Part shown: positions 37,505-47,121 of the stretch, piece by piece
Numbering within the stretch: the stretch's first letter is position 1
Layout: each line of letters starts with the position of its first letter
From: JAWPMT01 sp965242775
GTDB taxonomy: Bacteria; Bacteroidota; Bacteroidia; Cytophagales; Cyclobacteriaceae
Direction of reading: 5' to 3'
Length of the DNA: 64,000 nt
Assembly: GCA_965242775.1 (NCBI GenBank)
Contig: CBDETI010000024.1
Location: 434,001 to 498,000, forward strand
Notes under the pieces: generated by a model
The model's database searches: none
What the model saw: the letters and a program-made list of their open reading frames with translations, nothing else
What the model was told of the DNA's origin: nothing
Position numbers and translations under genes: made by a program

Positions 37505-39307
37505 TTAGTTCCTTCTCCTTTTCCTTTTCTTGAACTTCGGTTTGGAGCTTCTTGAACTCACTGTTTTTTTCTTGGCAAACTTGGGTTTTGCACTGCTGCC
37601 CCCTACTGCTTTTTTCCGACGGAATTTGGGCTTGGTACTTGTAGTAGAGATGGCCTTCTTTTTCTCAAATTTTGGCTTTTCGGATGTTGCATTCTTTGGC
37701 TCGGTGTTCTCGAATCTTGGTTTCGGACTGGTCGGGAAGGTTTGCGTTTTCTTATCAAATTGTGGCTCAGGGCTTTGCGCGGATCCAGGTTCTCTTTTCT
37801 TCTGTAGCGGGATTACGTCATAGATTTCGTCCTTACTCTTGACCTTGACTTCCGTACCCAGGAAAGAACCGTATTTCGGGCCTCGAGATTTTTTCTTGCC
37901 ACTGCTTCCGGAGGAGAGCTTTGGTCCCCGGTCTGGTTTGCGCCGGCCAGAACCGAAGCTGTTTTTACTTTTCTGCTTTTTGCTGAATACAAAATTGATG
38001 CCCAGTCTGATATCAAAGCCATCAATATTTGGAGCAGAATAACCTATCAGATGATCAGAAGCCAGGTAAAATTGGAATGCTGATAACTTGGTCGCAATAG
38101 CAGCGCCTATATTGAAAAATTGCTGATCAAGTTTGGTTATATTCAGAGAGCCCGTGAAACCTGAACCGGTACTGTACCTCCCACCGATCCCGAAAGAAAA
38201 TCGAGGTTGGCCTTGAACCACTCTTGTGCCAATGGTTGTGATGACATCTATTCCCGGGTACCCTTGCCAAATCATACTCCCAAATATCCTCGCTGGTATC
38301 ATGGTGGTGTATGGGTCCGTATTGTCATCTGAATAATTAAAGACATCAACGAACTTGTCTAGCGAGTCCTGAATATTGTCAGCATCCTTAAGTTGTGCTC
38401 CCGTGTACCTGAAAGTGGTGTCATTAATGGTATAATTCGTTACGTTCTCATTCCATTTAATGAATCCCAGGTCATTGATGGCCAAAGCAAAAGTGTAAAA
38501 ACCATTATATCGGTACTCCATTCCCAGGTCGACGCCTACACCGCGGTTCCCGTTCATGATCAAATGCGTACCAATATCACCCTCATTTCCGGAGGCTATG
38601 TCTATTCCGGATGTTCGAAATCTTGCATTAGCCAGCTCGACATTTATTTGGTGGTTTTCATTTTCGGTAAGCACATTGGCTGTAAGGTTTGCTGGCAGGC
38701 TTCCATTAAACAATCCCTGAAGGTATTTGACTCGCACACCGAGTCGTGTTCCGTACTCAGGAGCTTCATAAGCAAATCCCAGTCCAATCTCCCTGAAATG
38801 CGTGGCACTCATGGCAAATCGACCCACTTTCACTTCTTCTTCAAGAAACCTTGCATTTCCCTCCCAAAGCATACGAATCGTCTGCTTAGGAAATAGGAAG
38901 TCCATTTCCACCCGCTCATTAGCGAAGAGGCTTACTACCGCATTACTTGGGAGCCGGAATCCAAGATGTAACAAGTTGAAATTGAGGTGGGTGTATATCC
39001 CGTTTTGAGGAGTCAGGTTGCTGATTGCCTTGCTTATATCTACAACGGTACTGTCACTTTGTCGAGTAAAAATCTCGCTGTAGCTCAACTTACTGCTCAC
39101 ATGTACATTGATACCGGAAATGATTGGTAATCCCAGGAAAAATTGCCCGAATTGCGGAACGTAAGCTGGGTTAAAATGACTGTTCTGGAATGTTGCGTCC
39201 TTGAGGTGGTACATGCTAATACCATGCTGGCCCGTAGCGGTGAAGCTCAGCGCAAATGTCAAGATCAATATGAGCCCAAAATTCTTCAAGTGCCTAAAAA
39301 TCAACAT
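37505..39307 (-). CDS. DUF5723-like outer-membrane protein with basic repeat tail
   Basis: A 600-residue protein with a signal peptide ending TATGQ. Residues about 25-445 look like an outer-membrane beta barrel of the PorV/FadL-like Bacteroidota type I recall as DUF5723 (HFNPAYVPQFGQ, YRYNGFYTFALAINDLGF). The last 150 residues are a separate, low-complexity tail rich in Lys, Arg, Ser and Pro, ending in six 15-residue repeats. Such a tail is not usual for the family and would project from the barrel, on which side is unknown. The gene overlaps the 3' end of the upstream lipoprotein gene by 14 bases, so the two form an operon. Function unknown. Confidence 0.7.
   Translation of the reverse strand: MLIFRHLKNFGLILILTFALSFTATGQHGISMYHLKDATFQNSHFNPAYVPQFGQFFLGLPIISGINVHVSSKLSYSEIFTRQSDSTVVDISKAISNLTPQNGIYTHLNFNLLHLGFRLPSNAVVSLFANERVEMDFLFPKQTIRMLWEGNARFLEEEVKVGRFAMSATHFREIGLGFAYEAPEYGTRLGVRVKYLQGLFNGSLPANLTANVLTENENHQINVELANARFRTSGIDIASGNEGDIGTHLIMNGNRGVGVDLGMEYRYNGFYTFALAINDLGFIKWNENVTNYTINDTTFRYTGAQLKDADNIQDSLDKFVDVFNYSDDNTDPYTTMIPARIFGSMIWQGYPGIDVITTIGTRVVQGQPRFSFGIGGRYSTGSGFTGSLNITKLDQQFFNIGAAIATKLSAFQFYLASDHLIGYSAPNIDGFDIRLGINFVFSKKQKSKNSFGSGRRKPDRGPKLSSGSSGKKKSRGPKYGSFLGTEVKVKSKDEIYDVIPLQKKREPGSAQSPEPQFDKKTQTFPTSPKPRFENTEPKNATSEKPKFEKKKAISTTSTKPKFRRKKAVGGSSAKPKFAKKKTVSSRSSKPKFKKRKRRRN
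37508..37768 (-). repeat. Six 15-residue repeats encoded in the 3' end of the DUF5723 gene
   Basis: Translated, six units in a row share the frame [KE]P[KRQ]F at their start and a run of lysines followed by Ser/Thr: EPQFDKK, KPRFENT, KPKFEKK, KPKFRRK, KPKFAKK, KPKFKKR. Each covers 45 bases except the last, which is 12 residues and ends the protein with KRKRRRN. Divergence falls towards the C-terminus, suggesting growth by local duplication. Confidence 0.85.
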
Positions 39308-40886
39308 TCAGTTTTGCCACTATCGAAACTTTCAATTCCAATGTGTATTGCGACAATAAGTCCACAAAAATCTCTTGAGATGTCAGTGATTCGGGTGTGT
39401 TCAAAGTAAGATCGAAGGACAAGAACGTGCCATTTTGAAAGGCATCAATTCCGGCGGAACTCAATGGTACATTGGCAATGTTGACCTCTCCGGACCGTAC
39501 GACTCCATCCAATGGAAGGAAGGGTGTGGCCAAGACAAGCGTTTCAGGCGCTGCATGGAGGGTCAAACTATCCGCATCAAGGACCTGCAAATTGAGAACA
39601 GCGTTGAAGGGTAGCTGATTTTCGCTCACAATTCTGAGGGCAACAGAATCTACATCCGCAAGGTTTATATCCTCGCCATACTCGAAAAGCACGCTACGTG
39701 TTACATTTTCCATACGAACAGATAGGGGCAAACGTACCTCGATCACCGCCCCAAGCTCAGAGTCATTCAGTGCAAAGTTTCTTTCACCTGTTTCATTGGG
39801 GTTGGTCCGAGCCCGTAGATCAAAACCTAATTGATTGGGTGCGGAACTGAACAGATCGCGGATGCTTGAATTCGTTGTGTTGATAGATAGGGTACTGTCG
39901 ATAGTTTGACCTACCTGATCTACGGTTGGGTAACCGATCAGCTGTGGACCCTCCACTACCTGGCCACTTAGAAATAATGTATCATTGGAGTCTCCTGTCT
40001 GCGCAAATATTGAATTGAATAAAAGCCCTACCGGAAGACCGTAGGAGTTGCTAAAAACCATCCTGATCTCGGGATTTTCAAAAATCAGGCCTGCGCCGAG
40101 CTCGTTAAAAAAGGACACATCCACTGTCTGATTGCCTACCTGCACATTATCAGAACCAAAAATCCCAAAGACAGCCGAGAACTCCTGATCTCGATAGGTC
40201 AGTGTAAAGCTCAGTACGTCCGAAGCTGTGATTGATTGACCAGCAGCCAGATCGATAGTGGCTGAAAAGTTGACCTGAAAGGTATTCAAATTGCCTTCCC
40301 GGCTAAGACTTGTCGCGTGGTTTTGGAGATCTTGGGCTTGCTGGCTGCTGCCATTCGCAGGTACGGTCCCACTAAAATTTACGGGCGAATTGTTGTTGGC
40401 TAAATTGACAGTATTTAAGATGTCAAGAGAAAAATCTATGTCACTGTTGAGGGAGGAGACCATTTGCAGCGACAGCTCGCCACTCTCATAGACAATAGAG
40501 TCCAGTTCCTCACCATTCTCCGGCTGGTAGCTGAATACAAAATTCTCCTCTACCGGTATGGTTTGTGCCTGTGGGAGTGCAGGTGTTGCGGGAAGATTAA
40601 CAATCGCATTGTTACTGATATTCTGTACGGCAAAAAATTGTGAGTTGTCGCTGAAAGAGGTGGAGTCTCTGTAAACGAGTGTGAATATCGAATCAGCACC
40701 TACTTCCAGGTTGGCTGAGTCTATTTCTTCATGAAGTAACTCACCCAGCGTATAAGTTATCTCCCCAAGAGGAACGCCTACAAGGCCCCGATAATTCTCA
40801 ATCGTGACATTGTCTAGTTCAACTTCATTGAAGTTGCACTGTGTCCCAAAAATTAGGACCAGAAGTACGAACACAAATTTCTTCAT
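39294..40886 (-). CDS. Putative lipoprotein with repeated beta-sandwich-like segments
   Basis: About 530 residues. The N-terminus has a short hydrophobic signal (KKFVFVLLVLIFGTQC) whose cysteine could be lipidated, although the residues before it (GTQ) are a poor lipobox. The remainder is acidic, poor in cysteine and rich in Ser, Asn, Asp and beta-strand-like segments, with no catalytic motif I recognise. It overlaps the DUF5723 barrel gene by 14 bases; a lipoprotein plus barrel pair at the outer membrane is a reasonable inference. It starts 12 bases after the stop of the PLP enzyme gene, so all three may share one transcript. ATG 40886 is chosen because it begins the signal peptide. Confidence 0.6.
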   Translation of the reverse strand: MKKFVFVLLVLIFGTQCNFNEVELDNVTIENYRGLVGVPLGEITYTLGELLHEEIDSANLEVGADSIFTLVYRDSTSFSDNSQFFAVQNISNNAIVNLPATPALPQAQTIPVEENFVFSYQPENGEELDSIVYESGELSLQMVSSLNSDIDFSLDILNTVNLANNNSPVNFSGTVPANGSSQQAQDLQNHATSLSREGNLNTFQVNFSATIDLAAGQSITASDVLSFTLTYRDQEFSAVFGIFGSDNVQVGNQTVDVSFFNELGAGLIFENPEIRMVFSNSYGLPVGLLFNSIFAQTGDSNDTLFLSGQVVEGPQLIGYPTVDQVGQTIDSTLSINTTNSSIRDLFSSAPNQLGFDLRARTNPNETGERNFALNDSELGAVIEVRLPLSVRMENVTRSVLFEYGEDINLADVDSVALRIVSENQLPFNAVLNLQVLDADSLTLHAAPETLVLATPFLPLDGVVRSGEVNIANVPLSSAGIDAFQNGTFLSFDLTLNTPESLTSQEIFVDLLSQYTLELKVSIVAKLNVDF

Positions 40887-40898
40887 TCCTGACACACC

Positions 40899-41804
40899 TT
40901 AAATGCCTATCATGGCATCCGGAAAACGTGCGTTGAACCCTTTTATTCCCTGAATTCCACCTGTATGAATCATGAGAACACAGGTACCCACCGCAATTTG
41001 TCCATTTTTTATCTTATCCCAAACGCCAAAAAACATCTTTCCAGTATAAATGGGGTCCAGTGTGATGTCGTAATCTCTCTTAAAAGTATTAATAAACGTT
41101 ATTAAATCCCTATTATACTTCGCGTAACCACCGAAATGATATTCGGTCATAACCTCATAGTTCTTCCAATTTATTTCGAACGAGGAAAGAAGATTGGCCA
41201 TTTCTCCTTCAATCCAGTCGCCTTTCAGCACTGCAAACCCCCACGCTTTGTGGTTACCTGACAGTCCCTGTATCAGTCCCGCCAGCGTGCCTCCGGTTCC
41301 GACTGGGGTACACAATATATCAAAGGGCTCATCAATTTCGTCCACAACTTCGGCCACGCCTTGAACGGCAAGGGTGTTGGTACCTCCTTCAGGAAGTAGG
41401 TAGTCGTCCTCACCCACTGGCGGTAGTTTTCCACTTCTGAATTCTCGAAAAACCTCCCTCGTAACGAATTCCAGCTCCATGCCCTGGGCGACTGCAGACG
41501 CTAGCGTCGGAGAGGAATTTTCACGCAATTCTTCGCCACGCACATAGGCTTTGGAGCTTAGCCCCAGATAGTTCGCGGCGTATGCCACGGCTACAAGGTG
41601 ATTAGAAAAACCACCTCCGAAAGTCACTAGCCTTGTTTTCTTCTGTGCTTTCGCCTCTAATAAGTTGTATTTGAGCTTTCGCCACTTGTTGCCCATGACA
41701 TGAGGATGAATGAGGTCCTCTCTTTTCACAACCACTGAAATGCCCATTTGCTCCAGAAAACTGGATTTAAGTGCTTGAACCGGACTTGGTATCTTTGGGC
41801 GCAT
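40899..41804 (-). CDS. PLP-dependent 1-aminocyclopropane-1-carboxylate deaminase / D-cysteine desulfhydrase family protein
   Basis: A 301-residue fold-type II PLP enzyme. The PLP lysine lies in HVMGNKWRKLKYNL, and a phosphate-binding glycine cluster is seen in TPVGTGGTLAGLIQG. FGGGFSNHLVAVAY is the family's conserved substrate loop. Members deaminate ACC or release sulfide from D-cysteine; sequence alone does not separate these. The ATG at 41804 gives the usual N-terminus; an earlier TTG would extend into the divergent rluD gene. It is divergent from rluD across 31 bases. Confidence 0.85.
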   Translation of the reverse strand: MRPKIPSPVQALKSSFLEQMGISVVVKREDLIHPHVMGNKWRKLKYNLLEAKAQKKTRLVTFGGGFSNHLVAVAYAANYLGLSSKAYVRGEELRENSSPTLASAVAQGMELEFVTREVFREFRSGKLPPVGEDDYLLPEGGTNTLAVQGVAEVVDEIDEPFDILCTPVGTGGTLAGLIQGLSGNHKAWGFAVLKGDWIEGEMANLLSSFEINWKNYEVMTEYHFGGYAKYNRDLITFINTFKRDYDITLDPIYTGKMFFGVWDKIKNGQIAVGTCVLMIHTGGIQGIKGFNARFPDAMIGI

Positions 41805-41835
41805 AACGGGTAAAATTGGGACTTCCTGAAGGACT

Positions 41836-42855
41836 ATGATTGACAATAACGGAGAAAAACACGAATATCTTCAAATAGAAGTCGATCCGAAGCAAACCTT
41901 GCTCCGCATTGATAAATTTTTGATGGATCGTATCCCTAATGCATCCAGGTCTAAAATTCAGGAGGGGATAAAAGACGGTTTTGTAGAAGTCAACAAACAG
42001 TTGGTCAAATCGAATTATAAGGTAAGAGCCGGAGACACGATCACCGTATTTCTGCCCGAGCCACCGAGAAATGATGAAGTTGTACCTGAAGACATCCCGC
42101 TTGATATCGTTTTTGAGGATGACCACCTACTTGTTGTTAACAAAGTAGCAGGAATGGTCGTGCATCCGGCTTACCAAAACTGGTCGGGAACCCTGGTAAA
42201 TGCCCTGACATGGCATTTTAGGAATCTGCCGGAAATGCCCGGAAATGATGGTCGGCCCGGGCTTGTCCATCGAATCGACAAGGACACCTCAGGATTGCTG
42301 GTTATTGCGAAAAGCGAGCAGGCTATGACAGGACTGGCTAAGCAGTTTTTTGATCACTCCATTGAGCGAACCTACCAGGCGCTGGTGTGGAGTGTACCCG
42401 CGGAAGCTGAGGGTACTATTGATGTAAATCTTGGCCGAAGCCTAAAGGATCGAAGGGTTACAGCACCATTTCCCAAAGGGGATTTTGGGCAACGCGCTGT
42501 TACCCATTACAAGGTGATTGAAGACCTTCACTACGTGAGTTTGGTGCAGTGTAACCTCGAGACCGGACGAACCCATCAAATTCGGGCACATATGAAGTAT
42601 CTGGGGCACCCACTTTTCAATGACGCAACCTATGGCGGTGATCAGATTTTGAAGGGTACCATCTTCACCAAGTACAAACAGTTTGTCCAAAATACTTTTA
42701 AAATTTTGCCCAGACAGGCGCTTCACGCGAAGACCCTGGGATTTGTACATCCTATTACACAGGAGCAAGTTCAATTTGATTCTGATCTTCCGGATGACTT
42801 TTTGGGAGCCTTGGGCAAATGGCGTGGCTATGCCCGGCAGCACACGCAGGACTAG
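41836..42855 (+). CDS. rluD: RluA/RluD-family 23S rRNA pseudouridine synthase
   Basis: A 339-residue enzyme with an N-terminal S4 RNA-binding domain (RIDKFLMDRIPNASRSKIQ) and a pseudouridine synthase domain. The catalytic aspartate is in HRIDKDTSGLLVI, and RTHQIRAHM is present. RluD-type enzymes modify helix 69 of 23S rRNA, but paralogues with other targets exist, so the symbol is provisional. The gene is convergent with the GH3 gene with one base between stops. Confidence 0.88.
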   Translation: MIDNNGEKHEYLQIEVDPKQTLLRIDKFLMDRIPNASRSKIQEGIKDGFVEVNKQLVKSNYKVRAGDTITVFLPEPPRNDEVVPEDIPLDIVFEDDHLLVVNKVAGMVVHPAYQNWSGTLVNALTWHFRNLPEMPGNDGRPGLVHRIDKDTSGLLVIAKSEQAMTGLAKQFFDHSIERTYQALVWSVPAEAEGTIDVNLGRSLKDRRVTAPFPKGDFGQRAVTHYKVIEDLHYVSLVQCNLETGRTHQIRAHMKYLGHPLFNDATYGGDQILKGTIFTKYKQFVQNTFKILPRQALHAKTLGFVHPITQEQVQFDSDLPDDFLGALGKWRGYARQHTQD

Positions 42856-42856
42856 C

Positions 42857-44371
42857 TTAGCCCAAGGGTAGGATACTGTCCAGGTATTCTCTGTTATTCG
42901 ACAGCCTCGGAACTTTATTTTGGCCACCCAATTTCCCTCTTTTCTTCAACCAATTGTGGAAAGTTCCGGGAGGCGCTTTGTGAATTATAGGTGCCACCAA
43001 TGCCAGATCTCGGTGCCTCTTGGCATCATAGTCCGAGTTGATCTCTCTTAACTTTTCGTCCAGAATCTGGCTGAATCGCGTCAAATCATCTGGATCCGTT
43101 TCAAATTCAATGACCCATTCGTGTCCACCTTTTTGCGCCCGCTCCAGGTATTTGGGACCGGCGGTGAAGTTTTCAATGGAGGCATTGGTCTTTCGGCAGG
43201 CCTCCGCAATGGCGGCCTCCGCGTTCTCAATAATTAATTCTTCGCCAAAAGCATTGATGAAGTGCTTGGTCCTTCCCGATATTTTAATACGATAAGGATC
43301 CACCGATGTGAACTTGATCGTGTCCCCCACTTTGTACCGCCAAAGACCTGCGTTGGTCGAAATGACCAGGGCGTAATTCTTTCCAACTTCTACCTCGGAT
43401 AGGGACAAGGTGGTTGGGTGCTCCTTGTCTAACTCCTCGACGGGAATGAATTCATAATAGATGCCATAGTCCAGCATTAACAAAAGCTCATCGGAGTTTA
43501 CTTGATCCTGAATGCCAAAAAAGCCCTCTGACGCATTATAGGTCTCCATGTACCTCATGCTGCGAGAGGGAATCAGCTTCTGAAATAAGTGCCGGTAAGG
43601 TGTAAAGGCTACTGCTCCATGAAAAAAGATCTCAAGATTTGGCCAAACCTCAGAAATGTGCTTCGCGCCAGTATTTTCCAGTATTTTTTCGAGCAACACG
43701 ATCGTCCAGGTTGGAACTCCAGAGATGGAGGTAACATTTTCCTCTGCAGTGTAGGAGGCCATCTTGTCGATTTTCGACTCCCACTCATCCATCAAAGCAA
43801 TATCAAGACTCGGGGTACGGACGAATTGCGCCCAAAGCGGCAGATTCTTCAAGATCACAGCGGAGACATCCCCGTATCGGGTTTTGCCATTCTTGTCCAA
43901 TTGATTGATCTGCTGACTGCCACCAACGACCAGGCTCTTACCGGTGAACATCTTGGAGTCCGGATAATTATTGACGTAGATGGAGAGCATGTCTTTTCCT
44001 CCTTTCATATGGCAGTCCTCCAAGGCTTCATCCGAGACTGGAATGAATTTGCTGCGATCATTGGTAGTGCCGCTACTCTTAGCAAACCATTGCACCTCAG
44101 TGGGCCAAAGGATGTTTTGTTCTCCCTTCATCTGCCGTTCAATTAAGGGAAATATGTCCTCATAGGATACGAGAGGTACTTTCTGCTTGTAATCCTCCAG
44201 GGAAGTCACAGATTGGAATCCATGTTTTTTCCCATACTCCGTATTTTGGGCTCGTCTTAGCAAGCTATCTAACAGCTCACTTTGAACGTCGTGGGGGTAT
44301 TTTAGAAAAAGTTCGATCTGGTGGATCCGCTTCTTCATTACCCAGGTGAGTATGGAATTAAGCAGTTCCAA
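42857..44371 (-). CDS. GH3 auxin-responsive promoter family protein (acyl-adenylating)
   Basis: A 504-residue member of the GH3 family in the ANL adenylating superfamily. The ATP-binding loop is SSGTTNDRSKFIPVS, and the late motifs LWRYKVGDTIKF and GRTKHFINAFGEELI are in place. Plant GH3 proteins conjugate amino acids to hormones; the role in Bacteroidota is not known. It follows lptB by two bases and is the last gene of recJ-lptB-GH3. The start is TTG at 44371, which gives the N-terminus ELLNSILTWVMKKRIHQI typical of relatives; ATG at 44338 is the alternative. Confidence 0.85.
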   Translation of the reverse strand: MELLNSILTWVMKKRIHQIELFLKYPHDVQSELLDSLLRRAQNTEYGKKHGFQSVTSLEDYKQKVPLVSYEDIFPLIERQMKGEQNILWPTEVQWFAKSSGTTNDRSKFIPVSDEALEDCHMKGGKDMLSIYVNNYPDSKMFTGKSLVVGGSQQINQLDKNGKTRYGDVSAVILKNLPLWAQFVRTPSLDIALMDEWESKIDKMASYTAEENVTSISGVPTWTIVLLEKILENTGAKHISEVWPNLEIFFHGAVAFTPYRHLFQKLIPSRSMRYMETYNASEGFFGIQDQVNSDELLLMLDYGIYYEFIPVEELDKEHPTTLSLSEVEVGKNYALVISTNAGLWRYKVGDTIKFTSVDPYRIKISGRTKHFINAFGEELIIENAEAAIAEACRKTNASIENFTAGPKYLERAQKGGHEWVIEFETDPDDLTRFSQILDEKLREINSDYDAKRHRDLALVAPIIHKAPPGTFHNWLKKRGKLGGQNKVPRLSNNREYLDSILPLG

Positions 44372-44373
44372 GA

Positions 44374-45105
44374 CTAGATTTTTCTTTTCAGTTCAAAATG
44401 TTTTCCCAGATACACTCGTCGAACTTGCTCGTCGGCAGCCAATTCTTCGGCTGTTCCGGCCTTGAGCAGCTGCCCCTCAAACATGAGGTACGCCCTATCT
44501 GTAATGGAAAGCGTCTCGTTCACATTGTGATCGGTGATCAGGATACCAATGTTTTTATTCTTGAGCTTGGCAACGATGGATTGAATTTCCTCTACGGCGA
44601 TAGGGTCCACCCCGGCAAAGGGTTCGTCCAATAGTACAAAGCTTGGGTCAACAGCCAAGGCTCGTGCTATCTCCGTCCTCCGTCGTTCGCCTCCACTGAG
44701 CACCATCCCCAGATTTTTTCTCACATGCGTAAGGCTGAATTCTTCTAACAGTGATTCGGCCTTTTCCTTTTGCTCTTTTTTTGACAGCTGGGTCATTTCA
44801 AGCACAGCCAAAATATTATCTTCTACCGAAAGCTTACGAAAAACGGATGCCTCCTGGGCCAAGTAGCCAATACCTTTCTGTGCTCGCTTGTACATAGGCA
44901 GACCGGTAATGTCCTCATCGTCTAAGAAAATGTGACCGTCATTGGGTTTTATGAGCCCAACGATCATATAGAATGACGTGGTTTTCCCCGCTCCGTTTGG
45001 TCCTAGGAGTCCCACAATTTCTCCTTGCTCAACCGATACCGAAATCTGGTTGACGACCGTTCTCTTTTTGTATTTCTTTACCAGGCTTTCTGCACGCAGT
45101 ATCAT
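44374..45105 (-). CDS. lptB: LPS export ABC transporter ATP-binding protein LptB
   Basis: A 243-residue ABC ATPase. Walker A is GPNGAGKTTSFYMIVGL, the signature is LSGGERRRTEIARAL, and Walker B is FVLLDEPFAGVDP. GIGYLAQEASVFRKL is characteristic of LptB, which powers transport of lipopolysaccharide from the inner membrane to the outer membrane with LptF/G. The ATG at 45105 gives the normal N-terminus; an upstream TTG would overlap the recJ stop. It sits between recJ and the GH3 gene in one operon. Confidence 0.93.
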   Translation of the reverse strand: MILRAESLVKKYKKRTVVNQISVSVEQGEIVGLLGPNGAGKTTSFYMIVGLIKPNDGHIFLDDEDITGLPMYKRAQKGIGYLAQEASVFRKLSVEDNILAVLEMTQLSKKEQKEKAESLLEEFSLTHVRKNLGMVLSGGERRRTEIARALAVDPSFVLLDEPFAGVDPIAVEEIQSIVAKLKNKNIGILITDHNVNETLSITDRAYLMFEGQLLKAGTAEELAADEQVRRVYLGKHFELKRKI

Positions 45106-45127
45106 AGTCCTTTCTTGGCTTCGCAAT

Positions 45128-46828
45128 TTATGAAGCAAATTTTATATCCTTAACTATCAGTTGCAGTGACTTATTACCTCGGTACTCGTTTTCGTCAATG
45201 TGATAGGCAATATCAATGCTGTGGGCCCCTTCAATATCAGGAAGCTTTTCTTCCATATTGAAAGCGATGGCATCTCGAGCTACGGTTCCCTGGTTTAGGG
45301 TCATTTTCAGATGTTTCCCACCCAGGATTCGGATATTTCCCTGGACCTTCACATTTTTTGAGGAAAATATTGGGTTGAGATTGCCAGGCCCAAAAGGCGC
45401 CATTTGTTGAATAATATTGAGGGTTTTGAAGGAGGCGAATGACAAAGGAACTTCTAAGTCGATCTCTACTTTTGGATAAAGCTGTTCTTCGGTAATCCTC
45501 TCAGCTACTACTTTTTCGAACTTCTTTTTGAATGGCTCCAGGTTCTCTAATGGGAGTGTCAATCCAGCTGCGTGGTGATGGCCACCGAATCGGTTCAATA
45601 GCTCCGAACAAGCTTGAATGGCGCCATGAACATCGAACCCCTCCACAGATCTCGCGGACCCTGTCACTTCACCTTTCGATTCGGTAAGAATAATAGTGGG
45701 TTTGTAATATTTCTCAATGCATCGTGAGGCCACTATTCCCACAATACCCTTATGCCAATCGCTTTTGAACAGCACCGTAGACTTTCTGTCTACACCTCCA
45801 TCTTCCTCAATCATTTCCAGCGCCTCTTCTGTCGTTGCAGTATCTTGGGTTTTTCTTTCCCCATTGATGTCGTTCAGATCCTTCGCGAATTGATCCAGCA
45901 CCGCTTGTTCGTCGGCGATAAGCAGGTCCACAGCTTTACTTGCGTGAGCCAGTCGGCCGGCGGCATTGATTCTGGGGCCAAGGTAGAATACCAGGTCCGA
46001 GATCTTCAATTTAGATTTTAAGCCGCTGACTTCAATCAGGGATTTGATTGCGGGAAGTGGCCGTTGATTAATTTTTTTGAGGCCATAAAATGTCAATACT
46101 CTGTTCTCACCCACGATTGGCACGATATCGCACGCGATACTTACCGCGACCAGGTCGAGGTACCTAAATAGCTTGGACAGATCTATGGTGTTTTGGAGAC
46201 AAAACCCTTGGAGAAGCTTGAAGCCAACACCGCAACCTGGAAGTTCCTTAAATGGGTATTTACAATCGGTGCGTTTGGGGTCGAGCACCGCAAATGCTTC
46301 AGGTAACTTTTCTCCTGGTAAATGATGGTCGCAAATGATTAGATCGATGGCCTTTTGCCGAGCATATTTTGCTTGCTCCAGCGCCTTGATACCACAGTCC
46401 AGCGCTATAACGACCGAGAAATTATTATCATGGGCATGATCAATACCCTTTTTGGAAATACCATAGCCCTCGGCATACCTGTCGGGTATATAGAAGGAAA
46501 CGTTTGACGCGACGATTTCCTTCAGGAAACTGTAGACCAATGCGACGGAAGTAGTGCCGTCGACATCATAATCTCCGTAAACGAGTATTCGCTCGTCCTT
46601 GAAAACCGCCTCACAAAGCCTGTCCACTGCCTTGTGCATATCTTTCATGAGAAATGGATCATGAAGATCCGAAAGTTGCGGCCGAAAGAAACTCTTTGCT
46701 TTATCGAAAGTGTCCAGTCCTCGTTGCAATAGCAGTGAGGCCAGCTCGGTCCTGATATTCAGTTCCCGGGAAAGTTGTTGTGTGATGGATGGATCAGTTG
46801 AAGCATGCTGTTCCCACTTTTTGTTCAT
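45128..46828 (-). CDS. recJ: Single-stranded-DNA-specific exonuclease RecJ
   Basis: A 566-residue 5'-3' exonuclease of the DHH superfamily. Metal-binding motifs are seen in ILVYGDYDVDGTTS, LALDCGI-like (VIALDCGIKA), ICDHHLPG, and the DHHA1 motif FGGHHHAAGLTL. A C-terminal OB-like domain follows. RecJ works in the RecF pathway and mismatch repair. Length matches the family. It appears to be the first gene of the operon with lptB and GH3. Confidence 0.94.
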   Translation of the reverse strand: MNKKWEQHASTDPSITQQLSRELNIRTELASLLLQRGLDTFDKAKSFFRPQLSDLHDPFLMKDMHKAVDRLCEAVFKDERILVYGDYDVDGTTSVALVYSFLKEIVASNVSFYIPDRYAEGYGISKKGIDHAHDNNFSVVIALDCGIKALEQAKYARQKAIDLIICDHHLPGEKLPEAFAVLDPKRTDCKYPFKELPGCGVGFKLLQGFCLQNTIDLSKLFRYLDLVAVSIACDIVPIVGENRVLTFYGLKKINQRPLPAIKSLIEVSGLKSKLKISDLVFYLGPRINAAGRLAHASKAVDLLIADEQAVLDQFAKDLNDINGERKTQDTATTEEALEMIEEDGGVDRKSTVLFKSDWHKGIVGIVASRCIEKYYKPTIILTESKGEVTGSARSVEGFDVHGAIQACSELLNRFGGHHHAAGLTLPLENLEPFKKKFEKVVAERITEEQLYPKVEIDLEVPLSFASFKTLNIIQQMAPFGPGNLNPIFSSKNVKVQGNIRILGGKHLKMTLNQGTVARDAIAFNMEEKLPDIEGAHSIDIAYHIDENEYRGNKSLQLIVKDIKFAS

Positions 46829-46890
46829 GCTGGAACTTACGCCTTTTTCAGAAAAAACTTAAAGCATACACCACCGAAAGCCCCATGTAA

Positions 46891-47121
46891 TTATAGCAGT
46901 TCGTCAAGATCTTTTTCTACCAGGTAATGGTAGTCGAACCAAAAGTCATAATCGTCATACTGTATTATGTCTTCTTGGGATCTCCTAATATCCGCAGGGA
47001 TTGCATCGGCGGTTTTATGACCTACCCATCCTTCAAAAAGGGAGGCCTGCTGTGCGGGAAGGTCTGACTTTCGCAAAAACTTGAAGCCGTCGTAAAATCT
47101 GGGTTGAACTTTCCTGTCCAT
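46891..47121 (-). CDS. Small hypothetical protein, 76 residues
   Basis: A short, acidic, aromatic-rich soluble protein with no recognised domain: it starts MDRKVQPRFYDGFKFL and ends with VEKDLDELL. It has an ATG start and lies upstream of recJ on the same strand with a 62-base gap, which may allow co-transcription. The distribution of charged and aromatic residues looks like a genuine protein. The upstream bases hold TATTTTCG, one mismatch from the -7 consensus, six bases before the ATG. Confidence 0.55.
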   Translation of the reverse strand: MDRKVQPRFYDGFKFLRKSDLPAQQASLFEGWVGHKTADAIPADIRRSQEDIIQYDDYDFWFDYHYLVEKDLDELL

